A stretch of 64,000 bases of DNA, taken from Leptospira terpstrae serovar Hualin str. LT 11-33 = ATCC 700639 (lineage in GTDB: Bacteria > Spirochaetota > Leptospiria > Leptospirales > Leptospiraceae). The notes under the pieces are model-generated. The model was not told the DNA's origin, ran no database searches, and worked only from the letters and a program-made list of their open reading frames with translations. Shown here in pieces: positions 1-9,852 of this stretch. The stretch spans positions 248,001 to 312,000 of the forward strand of contig NZ_AOGW02000009.1 of assembly GCF_000332495.1 (NCBI RefSeq). Direction: 5' to 3'. Numbering within the stretch: position 1 is the stretch's first letter; every line of letters begins with the position of its first letter. The position numbers and the translations under genes were made by a program.

Positions 1-23
1 CTTCTATCTTCCAAAAGTGTATC

Positions 24-869
24 TTAATTTTCTTTTATCTCCAAACAACGGCGAATCCAATCCCAAGTTTCCATTGGTCTTTCAAAGGGAAAAAAATGAG
101 TGAACCCAGGGAAGATGGTGACATCGGATTTGGGATGCACTTTTGTGAGGAGGTTGGCATACTTTGGGCTACAGACTTCAAATTTTTCTGGGATCGCGAT
201 ATGGTTTTCCGTTTTGATTCCATAAAAGTTTTTGAAGACATGGAAGTGGGCATGTCCAAAGATTCTTGCTTCCACCCTTGGGTCACAACAAAGTTTGACT
301 TCTGCTTCGTGGCCTGTACTGATAAAACAAGAGTTTAAATAATCTTCGAAGATGGATGGTTCGAAGTTGGCAAAGGCAGGGAATTTTCGAAAGGACCGCC
401 TAACAAGTTCAATCGATTTAAAATGAGTCCTTCTTTTTTTGGCTCCTTTTGCGAGTGGGTTTTCCAAAAATTTAGAAAGAAGGATCAACTTCCAACCAAG
501 GATCACTGGATCCATTGCCAGAACTTTTTCAAAACGCCATGGCTCTTTCGCCGCAGCAAGGAGAGAAGAGGCTCCACCAAGGGAATGACCAATGATATTT
601 GTCTTATGAATGGATTCATGATCGAGGAGTGCTAAGATCTGGTCTCGAAACACATTCCAATTATGAAATTGTAAACTGAACTCAGAACGACCATGTCCTA
701 AAAAATCGGGTGCAATGATTCGGAAGTGTTTTGATAATAAATTAAAATAATTATGATAACAGCCGGCACTATAGCCATTGGCATGACAGAAAACGAGAAC
801 AGGACCCGGAGTTTCCGAATCTAAATAGGCACATTCCCAGTTTCTGAACCGAAAGGATTTTTGTTTCAT
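24..869 (-). CDS. alpha/beta hydrolase
   Basis: Serine hydrolase of the alpha/beta-hydrolase fold, 281 aa from the chosen ATG; substrate unknown. An oxyanion-type HANGY segment lies near residue 29, the nucleophile elbow GHSLGG has Ser96, and a late FTHFF motif supplies a plausible catalytic His; the acid is not assigned. The frame can be extended upstream to a TTG at 923, but that start would overlap the divergent transporter gene. The ATG at 869 is preceded by a GGGAAGGG purine stretch, so I prefer it. No signal peptide is visible, so it is probably cytoplasmic. It could be an esterase, lipase or epoxide hydrolase-like enzyme. Confidence 0.8.
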   Translation of the reverse strand: MKQKSFRFRNWECAYLDSETPGPVLVFCHANGYSAGCYHNYFNLLSKHFRIIAPDFLGHGRSEFSLQFHNWNVFRDQILALLDHESIHKTNIIGHSLGGASSLLAAAKEPWRFEKVLAMDPVILGWKLILLSKFLENPLAKGAKKRRTHFKSIELVRRSFRKFPAFANFEPSIFEDYLNSCFISTGHEAEVKLCCDPRVEARIFGHAHFHVFKNFYGIKTENHIAIPEKFEVCSPKYANLLTKVHPKSDVTIFPGFTHFFPFERPMETWDWIRRCLEIKEN

Positions 870-917
870 TTTTCTATTTGACCCTTCCCGATTTAGATCG
901 GATTTTGTCTCTATCCC

Positions 918-1307
918 ATGCAATTCCAGGTCATCCTCTTCTTCTGTATAGCCGTATTCTTCAATGCATTGGCTAATATTTTAATCAAATCCTCTTCCTT
1001 ACAAGACCAAACAAAAACTTTGTCAGGTGGTCTTTGGGATACAATCTTTACTGTATTTAATCCTTACTTTATTGGTGGGCTTGCGAGTTTCGGTTTGGCA
1101 CTCCTTGGATATCGTTATGTACTCGGGAAAGGATTAAAACTTTCACTCGCCTATCCTGTGTTTACTTCTAGTGGTTTTATCATTGTTTTGATTGCCTCTT
1201 CTCTCTTTTTTAAAGAAAGATTGAACTTAACGCAGTGGTTGGGAATTGCATTTATCCTCATAGGCGTTTGGCTTACCGCCTTGCAAATGTTTGATGTCAA
1301 ATCGTAA
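918..1307 (+). CDS. small EamA/SMR-type transporter
   Basis: 129-aa membrane protein with four predicted TM helices, the size and topology of small multidrug resistance or EamA half-transporters. The conserved pattern LAYPVFTSSGFIIVLIAS in the third helix region and a FKERL turn before the last helix resemble SMR/EmrE-like and ArnE/F-like proteins. The glutamate expected in helix 1 of EmrE is not evident, so drug efflux is not assured; a lipid- or sugar-carrier flippase subunit is equally possible. It ends 3 bp before the sulfatase-like lipoprotein gene, so the two are probably co-transcribed. Confidence 0.7.
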   Translation: MQFQVILFFCIAVFFNALANILIKSSSLQDQTKTLSGGLWDTIFTVFNPYFIGGLASFGLALLGYRYVLGKGLKLSLAYPVFTSSGFIIVLIASSLFFKERLNLTQWLGIAFILIGVWLTALQMFDVKS

Positions 1308-1310
1308 ATC

Positions 1311-3110
1311 TTGAAATCAAAATCTGTTTTTATAAAACTTAAAACATTACTTTTTCTAATTTCTTTTCTTTTCTTTTTTCATTGTAAAAAAACAGATTCC
1401 AACACAGGTGAGGAATCTGTTTCACCAAACATTCAAAAGCGCCCTAATGTCCTTTGGATTGTGATAGATTCTTTAAGGGGAGATATCATCGGTCGGTATG
1501 GTGTCACACCTAACTTAGATTTGTTTCAAAAAAATGCAGTCCACTTCCAATACCATTTGGTCAATGCTGCCTGGACAAGGCCATCCACACTTGTGTTTTT
1601 TACTGGAAAGTATGCTTCGGCTAATCCTGTGAATTTTTGGGATTACCCCACAACCAAGTCAGAGGTAGAAGCATTTTATCGATCTGAAAAACGTCCCCTT
1701 CCTAAGTTATTAAAAGATCATTCGTTTGATACTTATATGGTAGGGAACAACCCGTTCTTGACAGATAAGTTTGGACTTGGGGTAGATGTCGGCTTTGATT
1801 CGTTATACGACTTTTCGAATTATAGTGAAGATACAAAAAAAATAACTAAAAAAACATTCGAAGTTTTGGAAGAAATTTCCGGTAAGGAAAAACCTTTTTT
1901 TCTATTTTTAAATTACAACGACCCACACAAACCCTATACCCCACCACAAGGATTCACCAATCGGATTCAAACTAATGAAATCTTAGATGAAAAAAAAAGG
2001 AACTACTTGGGGGAAGTTGCTTTTGTGGATGAGGAACTTGGATTAGTGTTTGAGGAACTGAAAAACAAAAACCTTTGGGACAATACTCTCATTCTCATCA
2101 CAGCAGATCATGGAGAGGTGATGCATAGTGCCCATGCGATCTCTCCTTTTACTGGAACTAATACTTATTATGGACATGGTCAGGATTTGTTTTTGGAAAA
2201 TATTCATGTGCCACTTCTTGTTAAATTGCCTGGATCGAATGTAAAACAATCGATTTCTTCTATGACAAGGTCTATTGATTTATTTCCAACTGTTCTTGAT
2301 TATTGTGGACTTTCCATTCCTAAGTTGGTTCAAGGAAAATCACTCAAACCATTGATCGAAAATCAAGAAACCACCAAACGAACATACTACGGCGAAACTA
2401 GATTCACACAAGGGTATGGAGAAGGATCGGAGTTTCTTCTTCAAAGGTCGTATCGATTTCATGAAGTAGGTAAGTTTTGGCAAGGTTCCGTAGGATCTGA
2501 GTTTTATTTATATACCGATACGAAAAAAGATCCTAACCAAATAAATCCATTGCGAATCTCGAATATTTCAGACTTAAAGGATATGAAATTAAGTCCAACT
2601 TTGGAAAAGAAGATCCTACGTTTTTGGAAACAAATTCGTTCGATGGAACCAAAACTTCCTTTGTATCATCTTTCCATCCAACCAGAATCAACAGATACAG
2701 ACATTCAAATTCGAGTACCACAAGGTAGGATACGAATGGCAAACCTTCCCGATGACGTAGTTTTGGAAGAGAAGGGAAAATCGGTTCAGATTCATACAAA
2801 TACTACGAAGGCATTTGAAATTAGCTTAGAAGTCTATCCCGATGTCAGTTTCCCTGAGTTTACTGTTTGGTTTTCTAAAAAACAAATTCCAAAAACAGAT
2901 ATTTATACCGGATATTTTGGATTGAGTATGGCTTCCTGCAATTCCAACTGTGAGTTGTTATATGAGTCTGGAGCACAAAGACCTATGATCCTACCGAATG
3001 CAAAAGTTTATTTTTGGAAAGAAGGTGGGCAAAAAAAATCTTATACTTCTAAACAAGAGTTAGGAACAGATGCTTTAGAAATTCTAAAGAAACAAGGATA
3101 TGTTCAGTAG
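1311..3110 (+). CDS. sulfatase/alkaline-phosphatase-superfamily lipoprotein
   Basis: 599-aa protein with an N-terminal hydrophobic segment ending in FFFHC (Cys25), a lipobox, so probably a lipoprotein. From residue 46 it has the sulfatase fold: NVLWIVIDSLRGD supplies the first metal Asp (D53), AAWTRPSTLVFFTG is the active-site block, and ITADHGE is the late metal motif. The nucleophile position (Cys or Ser maturing to formylglycine in sulfatases) is Thr89, as in phosphotransferases such as LtaS and EptA relatives. It may therefore act on phosphate esters or transfer phospho-groups rather than hydrolyse sulfate. The start is TTG at 1311, directly after the transporter stop. Confidence 0.75.
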   Translation: MKSKSVFIKLKTLLFLISFLFFFHCKKTDSNTGEESVSPNIQKRPNVLWIVIDSLRGDIIGRYGVTPNLDLFQKNAVHFQYHLVNAAWTRPSTLVFFTGKYASANPVNFWDYPTTKSEVEAFYRSEKRPLPKLLKDHSFDTYMVGNNPFLTDKFGLGVDVGFDSLYDFSNYSEDTKKITKKTFEVLEEISGKEKPFFLFLNYNDPHKPYTPPQGFTNRIQTNEILDEKKRNYLGEVAFVDEELGLVFEELKNKNLWDNTLILITADHGEVMHSAHAISPFTGTNTYYGHGQDLFLENIHVPLLVKLPGSNVKQSISSMTRSIDLFPTVLDYCGLSIPKLVQGKSLKPLIENQETTKRTYYGETRFTQGYGEGSEFLLQRSYRFHEVGKFWQGSVGSEFYLYTDTKKDPNQINPLRISNISDLKDMKLSPTLEKKILRFWKQIRSMEPKLPLYHLSIQPESTDTDIQIRVPQGRIRMANLPDDVVLEEKGKSVQIHTNTTKAFEISLEVYPDVSFPEFTVWFSKKQIPKTDIYTGYFGLSMASCNSNCELLYESGAQRPMILPNAKVYFWKEGGQKKSYTSKQELGTDALEILKKQGYVQ

Positions 3111-3152
3111 TTAGTTTTTTTTGATCATTTTTTCAGCTTGGTTATCATCCAT

Positions 3153-6100
3153 TCAATCATTATCTTGGTTCGTTACCGATACAGAAGGCAATGATTCTCC
3201 GTTAAATCCAGTTCCTCCTCCACTAAGAGAGCCGAATAAAATAGAATAAGCCATATTTCCATCCACAAGAAAATCATCAACTCCTGTAAGGACTATGTTT
3301 TGGAAAGTATTCCAATCGCTAGAAGTAAACACCAAACTAGCGCCCGATACGGTTCCTTCTGCGACATTGGAACTAGAAACTGGAATGGTAACGTTTGTGA
3401 TTGGACGTGCGCGCAAACGAACTTGGAATCTGGACTGACCACCAATCTCCGTAGTGATTAAGTTAGGTGAAGTGACAAGTCCCCCGGAACTATTGGGTGC
3501 GGTCCCACATGCATTCATCGGATTCGGGTCTGAACATGGAATGATATCATAAATATAGTTGATATGATTACCAGAGACCGATAGAGGAGTGAGCGCGCTG
3601 TAAATCGTAGAAGGTGAAAAGCCTGTGCCTGTTTCACCGGAAGTCACAACCGAAGATATTATATAACTTACATCCACTAAACTTGCGGTATCAAGTCCTG
3701 TAACAGTTACTAGTTGCCCAGTTCCAAAATTACTCGGAGTGAATGTGAGTGGAGCTGTAGGAAAACTGACAAGGCCGCCTGGTGTGGTGCTAAAGTTCAC
3801 AGTGATATTGGCTGTGGGTTGTGAATCCAAATGAATATAAAATTCGGAAGAGGCACCTGATTGAGAAGTAACGACTGTTGCTGGAGTGAACCCTGACGTA
3901 GTGATTCCGGCACTGTCATTGTCATTCAATGTGAGCATTGGATAGTTAGAAGCCGGATAGGGATTCACTCCATTGTAAAATCCATCGGAAGAAGAAAGGA
4001 TTCCTATAACAATCGGACAAGAAACATTTCCATCATCCACAGCATCATCATTTGGTGTCACAATGATTGTGTTATGTGCTCCAATGGTATTCCAATTGGC
4101 ACTAGTAATTGTCACTGAACTTGTTGAGATTGAAAACTGAGGAATAGAAGGACTAGTTATCAATTCACAAGGAAATGTAGTGGTGACGGATACAGGAACT
4201 GTGACATCGTCAGTAGGTGCTTGGCTCAGTAAAATATAAATAGGAAAGGCAGATGAATTTTCGGCCCGAGTTAGGTTTGTCGGAGTGATTACTGTGACTG
4301 GATTTTCAGAAACGCTATAATTGAGAAGGGTCGCAGTATTTCCTGTGCTTCCTACAAAACTAATATACCAGGAAGGAGTGGAACCTGTTTCTGTTCCATT
4401 CACTGTAATATTATAACTGACGTTACCGTCGGTTAAGGCATCGGAAACTCCTTGGATTTCCACTGGAACGGATGTACTCCAATTGGTTTCATCAAAAATA
4501 TATTGTTTGGAACTAACGGGTGTTCCGCTGTCGTTAATCATTCCTTCTGTGGCATCAGAAGTAGCAAGTGTCACTGTGACTTGGTTTCCTGGGAGAGGTC
4601 GACTTCCTAACCTAAGGCTATACATAGCCGATTGTCCAGATTCTGTCGTAAAGTAAGGTTGTCCTGCATCGAGAGTAAATAGAATACTTGGGGAGGGATT
4701 GTCATCATCCGTGATATTGATTGTAATATCATTCGGATTCAATCCTTCATAATCAGTTCCTGATCCTGAAATGGCACCGAGTGCCAGTGTATGAGTTCTT
4801 GTATTGATTTCATTGATAGAATCATTGGTGACCATAACTGTCACTGTTTGTGTAGTCGAATAGTTTGCTTGGGTGAAGGTAAGACTTGCCGGTGTGAATG
4901 TGTATTGAACCGAATCGGGTAAGTTAAAGGTTTCACCCGTGATAGGAATCGTAACAGATCCAGTAGCACAAGCTGCCAAATTGCCGGGAGTGTCACAAGG
5001 AGCCGAATTCAAACGGACTGTGAAGGTTCCATCGCTTCCTCCTTCGGTAAGATTTAAGGTTGTGGATGAAATGGTAAAACCAACGGTATCATTGTCATTG
5101 ATTGTCACCACCAAATTCCCGCTAGCTTCTGTATATCCGGGTAGGGTACCTGTCGGATAAAGACCTGTGAAATAAGAACCACTTGCTTGTGGGATATGAA
5201 TGGTAACGGGAAGGTTTCCATCGTCGAAGGAATCAGAAACCGAACGAATGGTAACCACCTGAGGTACATCCCAGCCGCTGTCGCTTGTGTTGCCTGTATA
5301 GTTCGCCGATTGCCCGTTCGTCGGTGTAAAGGTCAAAGTGCGCGAGGCTGCAACCCCTGCGGTACTATTGAGTAACACCGCTTCTGTCCCGTCGGAGGAA
5401 GTAATGGGACCAATCGTTACATTAGAACTCGGCTTTAACGAAAGTCTGATTTCAAAGGTAATGGTAGAACTTCCATTCTCTGCCATAGAAGACGCTGATA
5501 AGTTTTGGATTCGAACCAAAGGTTCATTACTATCGGTATTGATGGCAGTCACAGCAGGAATGGCGATTGAGTTGTATTTTGGATCCGTTGAAGAGGAATT
5601 TCCAAAAGTAATATTTACATTTTGATCGCCATCGTCAGATCCATCTAACACGGACGTGACAGTAACTGTTTGCGGAGTATTCCAGTTCCCTACTGTAAAG
5701 TTTAAAGAAGATGGAGATACAGTAATTTCTGCGGTATTACTGGATGTGATAGAAGGAATACTGACTGAGTTTGTTGGCTGTGAGTTTAAAACAACGGTAA
5801 AAGTTTCTGTGGAAGGAGTTCCATTTTCATGAACCACAAGCCCACCCACTGGAGTTACGGTAAATCCTGCCGTATCATCATCTGTCACAAAGATGGTTGC
5901 TTGAGTGGGAGGCGTAACTGAATTATATACGGGATCCGCAGAACCTCCCGTATCTACAGTTCCAAATTGTAAAGTAACGGTTCTTGTATCTTCATCAATC
6001 GAATTGTTGTTAGTTGTGATATTGACAAATTGGTCTATGTTCCAATTCGCATTGGTAAAAACTAAATTTGAGGTGCTGGCATTCGTGATGGAATTATTTT

Positions 6101-7412
6101 CTGAAATTCCAGTGAGTGTTACTGTAAATCCAGGCGGTGGTTGAGAAGAAAGATGAATGGCAAATGAAAGAGTTCCTCCATTTTCTGATATGGTCAAACT
6201 CCCTGGACTTGTGAGTATAAATCCAGGCACATCATCATCTGTATTGGTAACAGAAGGAAAAACAGGTCCCGCCAAACCATTGTAATCTGTATCAGCAGAA
6301 GTTGCGGCTCCTGTAACAATCGACACTGTCCTTGAACCATCTACTATATAATCATCTACTCCTGTGACTGTGACAATCTTAGGAGTGAACCATTCTCCTG
6401 GTGCAAAGGTAAGTGAGGAAGGTGATGCTGTTCCTTCAGAACTAGGTGTGGCCACGATAGAAGGGATTGTCACTGAATTTGTGGGAAGAGTATTCATGAC
6501 CACAGCAAAACTGACTGCCCCGCCAGCTTCCGTTGTGGTAAGTCCAGATAAATTGATTACAGTGAACCCTGCCACATCATCATCTACATTGGTTCCGGTA
6601 ATGATTGGAACTGGTTTTCCCAAGTAAGCGGGATCATTCGATACAGTAACGTCTGCAGAAATTTGAAATGTACTTTCATCTACACTAAAATCATCCACAC
6701 CGGTAATAGTCACAGTTTGTGGCACATCCCAATTGTTAGGTGTAAATACAAGTTCTACTGCTGCGACTGTAGCTTCTGTAGTATCGTTTGAAACAAAGTT
6801 TCTAATATAAACATCTTGCATTGGCCTTGTTTGTAAAACATAGGCAATGGTTCCCGTTTCTCCTGTTTCGGATGTGATTAGACCTAAAGTGGGACTTGCG
6901 GCCACACCAGAGGATTCATTGTCTGTATTGACTACGAGTAAAACAGGAAGTCCTTGAGAAGAAAACCTGATGTCAGAAGCAAAAGTTGTTCCTAATTGAA
7001 CTCTATAGTTTTGATTTCCATCTGCAATTAAATCATCCACTCCCGCCAAACGAACGCTCTGTGGTATATCCCAATTATCTTCCGTAAATTCAATAAAAGT
7101 TGAAGATAATAGAACACCTTCTGTAGGATCAGAGACAGTGATGGGACCGATTCTTACTGAACTATTCGGCTCAATGTTCAAACGAACTGTGAATTCTGCT
7201 TGTTTTCCATTTTCACTCGTAAATAAAAAATTCGGAGTATCGTAAATCACAGAACCTTGCCCAGTTGTAGATGCAAAAAAAGAACCGAATAACATCTGTA
7301 GGTTAATGGGTGTTATGGACTGGCAGGATACAGAGAGAGTGGAGAAAACGAGAAAAATAATGGAAATACAGACCCTGAACATGATTCCCTTTTGTCCTCG
7401 TTTGACTTCCAA
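3153..7412 (-). CDS. giant Calx-beta-like repeat lipoprotein
   Basis: 1419-aa surface or periplasmic lipoprotein candidate. The N-terminus has a hydrophobic stretch ending LSVSC (lipobox). The rest is about a dozen tandem immunoglobulin-like repeats of roughly 100-120 residues. Each has a 'GFTV... TTEAGG... F.V.L...P...V' first half, then a 'L.FTP.NW..PQ.VTVTGVDD' strand and a closing 'NTDDD' acidic loop. This is the pattern of Calx-beta/Na-Ca-exchanger-type calcium-binding repeats seen in adhesins. An internal ATG at 7382 with AAAGGGAA upstream is an alternative start to the TTG at 7412, which also has an AAGGGAG site. Its only visible partner is itself; it is monocistronic. Role in adhesion is inference. 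Confidence 0.75.
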   Translation of the reverse strand: MEVKRGQKGIMFRVCISIIFLVFSTLSVSCQSITPINLQMLFGSFFASTTGQGSVIYDTPNFLFTSENGKQAEFTVRLNIEPNSSVRIGPITVSDPTEGVLLSSTFIEFTEDNWDIPQSVRLAGVDDLIADGNQNYRVQLGTTFASDIRFSSQGLPVLLVVNTDNESSGVAASPTLGLITSETGETGTIAYVLQTRPMQDVYIRNFVSNDTTEATVAAVELVFTPNNWDVPQTVTITGVDDFSVDESTFQISADVTVSNDPAYLGKPVPIITGTNVDDDVAGFTVINLSGLTTTEAGGAVSFAVVMNTLPTNSVTIPSIVATPSSEGTASPSSLTFAPGEWFTPKIVTVTGVDDYIVDGSRTVSIVTGAATSADTDYNGLAGPVFPSVTNTDDDVPGFILTSPGSLTISENGGTLSFAIHLSSQPPPGFTVTLTGISENNSITNASTSNLVFTNANWNIDQFVNITTNNNSIDEDTRTVTLQFGTVDTGGSADPVYNSVTPPTQATIFVTDDDTAGFTVTPVGGLVVHENGTPSTETFTVVLNSQPTNSVSIPSITSSNTAEITVSPSSLNFTVGNWNTPQTVTVTSVLDGSDDGDQNVNITFGNSSSTDPKYNSIAIPAVTAINTDSNEPLVRIQNLSASSMAENGSSTITFEIRLSLKPSSNVTIGPITSSDGTEAVLLNSTAGVAASRTLTFTPTNGQSANYTGNTSDSGWDVPQVVTIRSVSDSFDDGNLPVTIHIPQASGSYFTGLYPTGTLPGYTEASGNLVVTINDNDTVGFTISSTTLNLTEGGSDGTFTVRLNSAPCDTPGNLAACATGSVTIPITGETFNLPDSVQYTFTPASLTFTQANYSTTQTVTVMVTNDSINEINTRTHTLALGAISGSGTDYEGLNPNDITINITDDDNPSPSILFTLDAGQPYFTTESGQSAMYSLRLGSRPLPGNQVTVTLATSDATEGMINDSGTPVSSKQYIFDETNWSTSVPVEIQGVSDALTDGNVSYNITVNGTETGSTPSWYISFVGSTGNTATLLNYSVSENPVTVITPTNLTRAENSSAFPIYILLSQAPTDDVTVPVSVTTTFPCELITSPSIPQFSISTSSVTITSANWNTIGAHNTIIVTPNDDAVDDGNVSCPIVIGILSSSDGFYNGVNPYPASNYPMLTLNDNDSAGITTSGFTPATVVTSQSGASSEFYIHLDSQPTANITVNFSTTPGGLVSFPTAPLTFTPSNFGTGQLVTVTGLDTASLVDVSYIISSVVTSGETGTGFSPSTIYSALTPLSVSGNHINYIYDIIPCSDPNPMNACGTAPNSSGGLVTSPNLITTEIGGQSRFQVRLRARPITNVTIPVSSSNVAEGTVSGASLVFTSSDWNTFQNIVLTGVDDFLVDGNMAYSILFGSLSGGGTGFNGESLPSVSVTNQDND

Positions 7413-7490
7413 TTAGGGTTCTCCCTTTATATATTACGAGAAAAATACCCTAAATCAGAAAAAAATTTCCAGGATATGCAATAAACAAAA

Positions 7491-8684
7491 ATGAGCCAAA
7501 ATCAAAATCAAACTTCTAGGGGACCACTTGCTGGTGTGAAAGTAGTCGACTTATCTTTACTCCTTCCAGGACCACTTTGTTCGCAACATTTAGCGGATAT
7601 GGGTGCCGAGGTCATAAAAATTGAAAACCCAAGAGCCTATGATGGATCTCGTGCGATGTTCAAAGGAAAAACAGGTTACCCTGCTTTGTACATGATGCTC
7701 AATCGAAATAAAAAAGCGATCACGCTGAACCTAAAAAGAGAATCAGCAAAAGAAATTCTTTTCAAACTTTTGGAAGACGCTGACATTTTACTCGAAGGGT
7801 TTCGTCCTGATGGAATGGATAAGATGGGAATCGGATATGATGTCTTAAAAGAAAAATTCCCTCGATTGATTTACTGTGGAATTTCTGGCTATGGAATTTC
7901 GGGTAAGTACGTAGACTTTGCAGGACATGATTTGAACTATCTTGCGATCTCGGGAGTTCTTGACCAAACCGGAAACCCACCAAGACCAGCAGGTTTTCAA
8001 TTGGCAGATGTGGGAGGAGGTACTCTCACTGCTCTTTCTGCTATTCTTGCTGCCCTTTATTATAGAGAAAAAACAGGGAAAGGACAACGCATTGATATTT
8101 CTATGACTGATGCTTCTCTCCAATTTCTTTCGTTATACGGTGGGATTTTATCAGCCTCTGAAACTTCTCCAGAAGCTGGGAACGATATTTTATCTGGTAA
8201 ATTACCAAATTACAATGTGTATGAAACCAAAGAAGGAAGGTATGTTGCTCTAGGTGCTTTGGAAGATATGTTCTTTCAAACTTTTTTACGGGCAGCGGGA
8301 ATGGAAAACTTAACCAAAGACCATCCAATGAACGAAGAAAACATACCTCTCATTAAACAGAAGTTAACCGATTATTTTAAATCCAAAACTTATTCTGATT
8401 TACAGCCTATCTTTGATAATACAGATGCTTGTCTTTCTCCTATTCTCAATATGAAAGAAGTTTCAGAAGACCCACATATGAAAGACCGGGGAATGGTGCT
8501 CGAAAGAAACCATCCCAAATATGGTCCAATCCTCCAGTTTGGTTCTCCTTTCCATTTTTCGGAAACCCCTTTTGTCTACAGAAATGATCCACCGGAACAC
8601 GGGGAACACACTGAGGAGATTTTGGGTGGTTTGGGGTATCCCAAAGATAAAATTGCGGAGTTCAAAAAAGACCGGGTGATTTAA
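7491..8684 (+). CDS. CaiB/BaiF family CoA-transferase
   Basis: 397-aa family III CoA-transferase or alpha-methylacyl-CoA racemase relative, full family length. Residues 11-45 hold the typical GPLAGVKVVDLS...LADMGAEVIKIE start. GHDLNYLAISG carries the conserved Asp147 that forms the acyl-anhydride intermediate. The PPRPAGFQLADVGGGT region and a late DPHMKDRGM motif also match the family. The actual acyl substrate cannot be read from sequence; fatty-acid or branched-chain metabolism is likely given the acyl-CoA dehydrogenase and desaturase elsewhere in the window. Single gene, no operon partner. Confidence 0.85.
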   Translation: MSQNQNQTSRGPLAGVKVVDLSLLLPGPLCSQHLADMGAEVIKIENPRAYDGSRAMFKGKTGYPALYMMLNRNKKAITLNLKRESAKEILFKLLEDADILLEGFRPDGMDKMGIGYDVLKEKFPRLIYCGISGYGISGKYVDFAGHDLNYLAISGVLDQTGNPPRPAGFQLADVGGGTLTALSAILAALYYREKTGKGQRIDISMTDASLQFLSLYGGILSASETSPEAGNDILSGKLPNYNVYETKEGRYVALGALEDMFFQTFLRAAGMENLTKDHPMNEENIPLIKQKLTDYFKSKTYSDLQPIFDNTDACLSPILNMKEVSEDPHMKDRGMVLERNHPKYGPILQFGSPFHFSETPFVYRNDPPEHGEHTEEILGGLGYPKDKIAEFKKDRVI

Positions 8685-8726
8685 CGGCTCCCTTGCTTTT
8701 TTTTCGTAATTTCTTTAATTTGTCCC

Positions 8727-8749
8727 AGGGGGGAGGTAAACTCTCCCCT
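8727..8749 (+). terminator. hairpin between CaiB and nuclease genes
   Basis: A 9-bp stem with one mismatch, AGGGGGGAG / CTCTCCCCT, around the loop GTAAA. There is no downstream T-run on the + strand, so it may be a weak terminator for the CaiB gene or a 5'-leader structure just 11 bp before the nuclease ATG. Confidence 0.35.
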
Positions 8750-8760
8750 AATCATACAAT

Positions 8761-9852
8761 ATGAAGTTATTACAAGTTTCTGACCTCCACCTTTCCCAAA
8801 GTTCCAAAGACGAAAAAAACTATTCCTTAGCCGTACTCGGTGAAATTTTTGAAACCGCAGAACAAACCAAATGCGACCGAATTCTATTTTGTGGAGATCT
8901 TTTCAATACCTTCCCCGATTTAGAAGCACTCCGATCAGAGTTTTTGAAAGTAGTTTCTTCTTATTCGGGAATTGTTTACTTTCTTCCTGGAAACCATGAA
9001 ATCTTGGAGAAAAAAGGGAATAGCAACCGTTATGTGGACTATGATTGGTCTGAAAAGGTCAAAGTACTAGACGAAACTCCCTATCGTTTATTTGAAGATA
9101 CGGGAATCGAGTTTGTATCCATCCCCCACCAAGAAAACTATTCTGGATTGTTATTATCTCCGCCACCACCCAAACAAACGAAAGTTAGGATCGGCCTTGC
9201 TCATGGAACGGTTCCTGGAATGAGTTTTACAGGTCTTAGCGAGGAAGAAGAAGAAGGTGGGTCGTATCTTGATCCCCAACTCATCCAAAACTTAGGTTTG
9301 GATTATCTTGCTATTGGCCACCTCCACCGCGCGCGTATGGGATCGGTTGGAAACTGTAGCGTTGGTTATGCGGGATCTTCTCGAGTTTGGAGAAAAGGAG
9401 AATTGGGGCCAAGAGGGGGAATTTTCATTCATATCGATGGATCTAAGGTGCGCACAGAACCTGTATATTGGAAAGAGGCTGGTGAGTATCGAGAGATCTT
9501 AGTCACTTTGGATACCGAAGGAAAACCGGAAGAAAGTATTGAAACATATTTACGTGGAACAAATCCCAAGGATTGGATTGTGTTTCGTTTTGCGGGATAT
9601 GTAGACTCGATGGCAGAAAAACAAAAGTTTCAAGAAACTTTTCTTCGGGAATGGAAATCAAAGTATCGCATCTTAGAGTTTGATCCAGATGAATCCCAAA
9701 TTACAGTGATCCAACATTTGTCAGAAAATGAATTTGTGAAACAATTCCTCGACAAAATGAATGAACGAAAAGAACAAATGGAACCTCTTCTTTGGAGACA
9801 GACTCGAGTCACTGGCATTCGTTTGATTTTAGAAGGTAAAAAAAACCGATGA
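8761..9852 (+). CDS. SbcD/YhaO-like DNA-repair metallophosphoesterase
   Basis: 363-aa calcineurin-type nuclease of the Mre11/SbcD group. The metal-binding motifs appear in order: SDLHL (residues 7-11), FCGDLFN, LPGNHE, GLAHG and GHLHRA. The C-terminal third is the capping and partner-binding region. The stop codon overlaps the ATG of the downstream SMC-like ATPase (ATGA), which is the usual SbcD-SbcC arrangement. Together the two proteins would form a double-strand-break end-processing complex. The short, diverged cap makes a YhaO-type paralogue as likely as canonical SbcD. Confidence 0.8.
   Translation: MKLLQVSDLHLSQSSKDEKNYSLAVLGEIFETAEQTKCDRILFCGDLFNTFPDLEALRSEFLKVVSSYSGIVYFLPGNHEILEKKGNSNRYVDYDWSEKVKVLDETPYRLFEDTGIEFVSIPHQENYSGLLLSPPPPKQTKVRIGLAHGTVPGMSFTGLSEEEEEGGSYLDPQLIQNLGLDYLAIGHLHRARMGSVGNCSVGYAGSSRVWRKGELGPRGGIFIHIDGSKVRTEPVYWKEAGEYREILVTLDTEGKPEESIETYLRGTNPKDWIVFRFAGYVDSMAEKQKFQETFLREWKSKYRILEFDPDESQITVIQHLSENEFVKQFLDKMNERKEQMEPLLWRQTRVTGIRLILEGKKNR

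Noticed and set aside
4939..6627. Several + strand ORFs opposite the Calx-beta gene
   Set aside because: They are shadow frames of the long repeat gene, with low-complexity Val/Thr-rich composition and no start signal.
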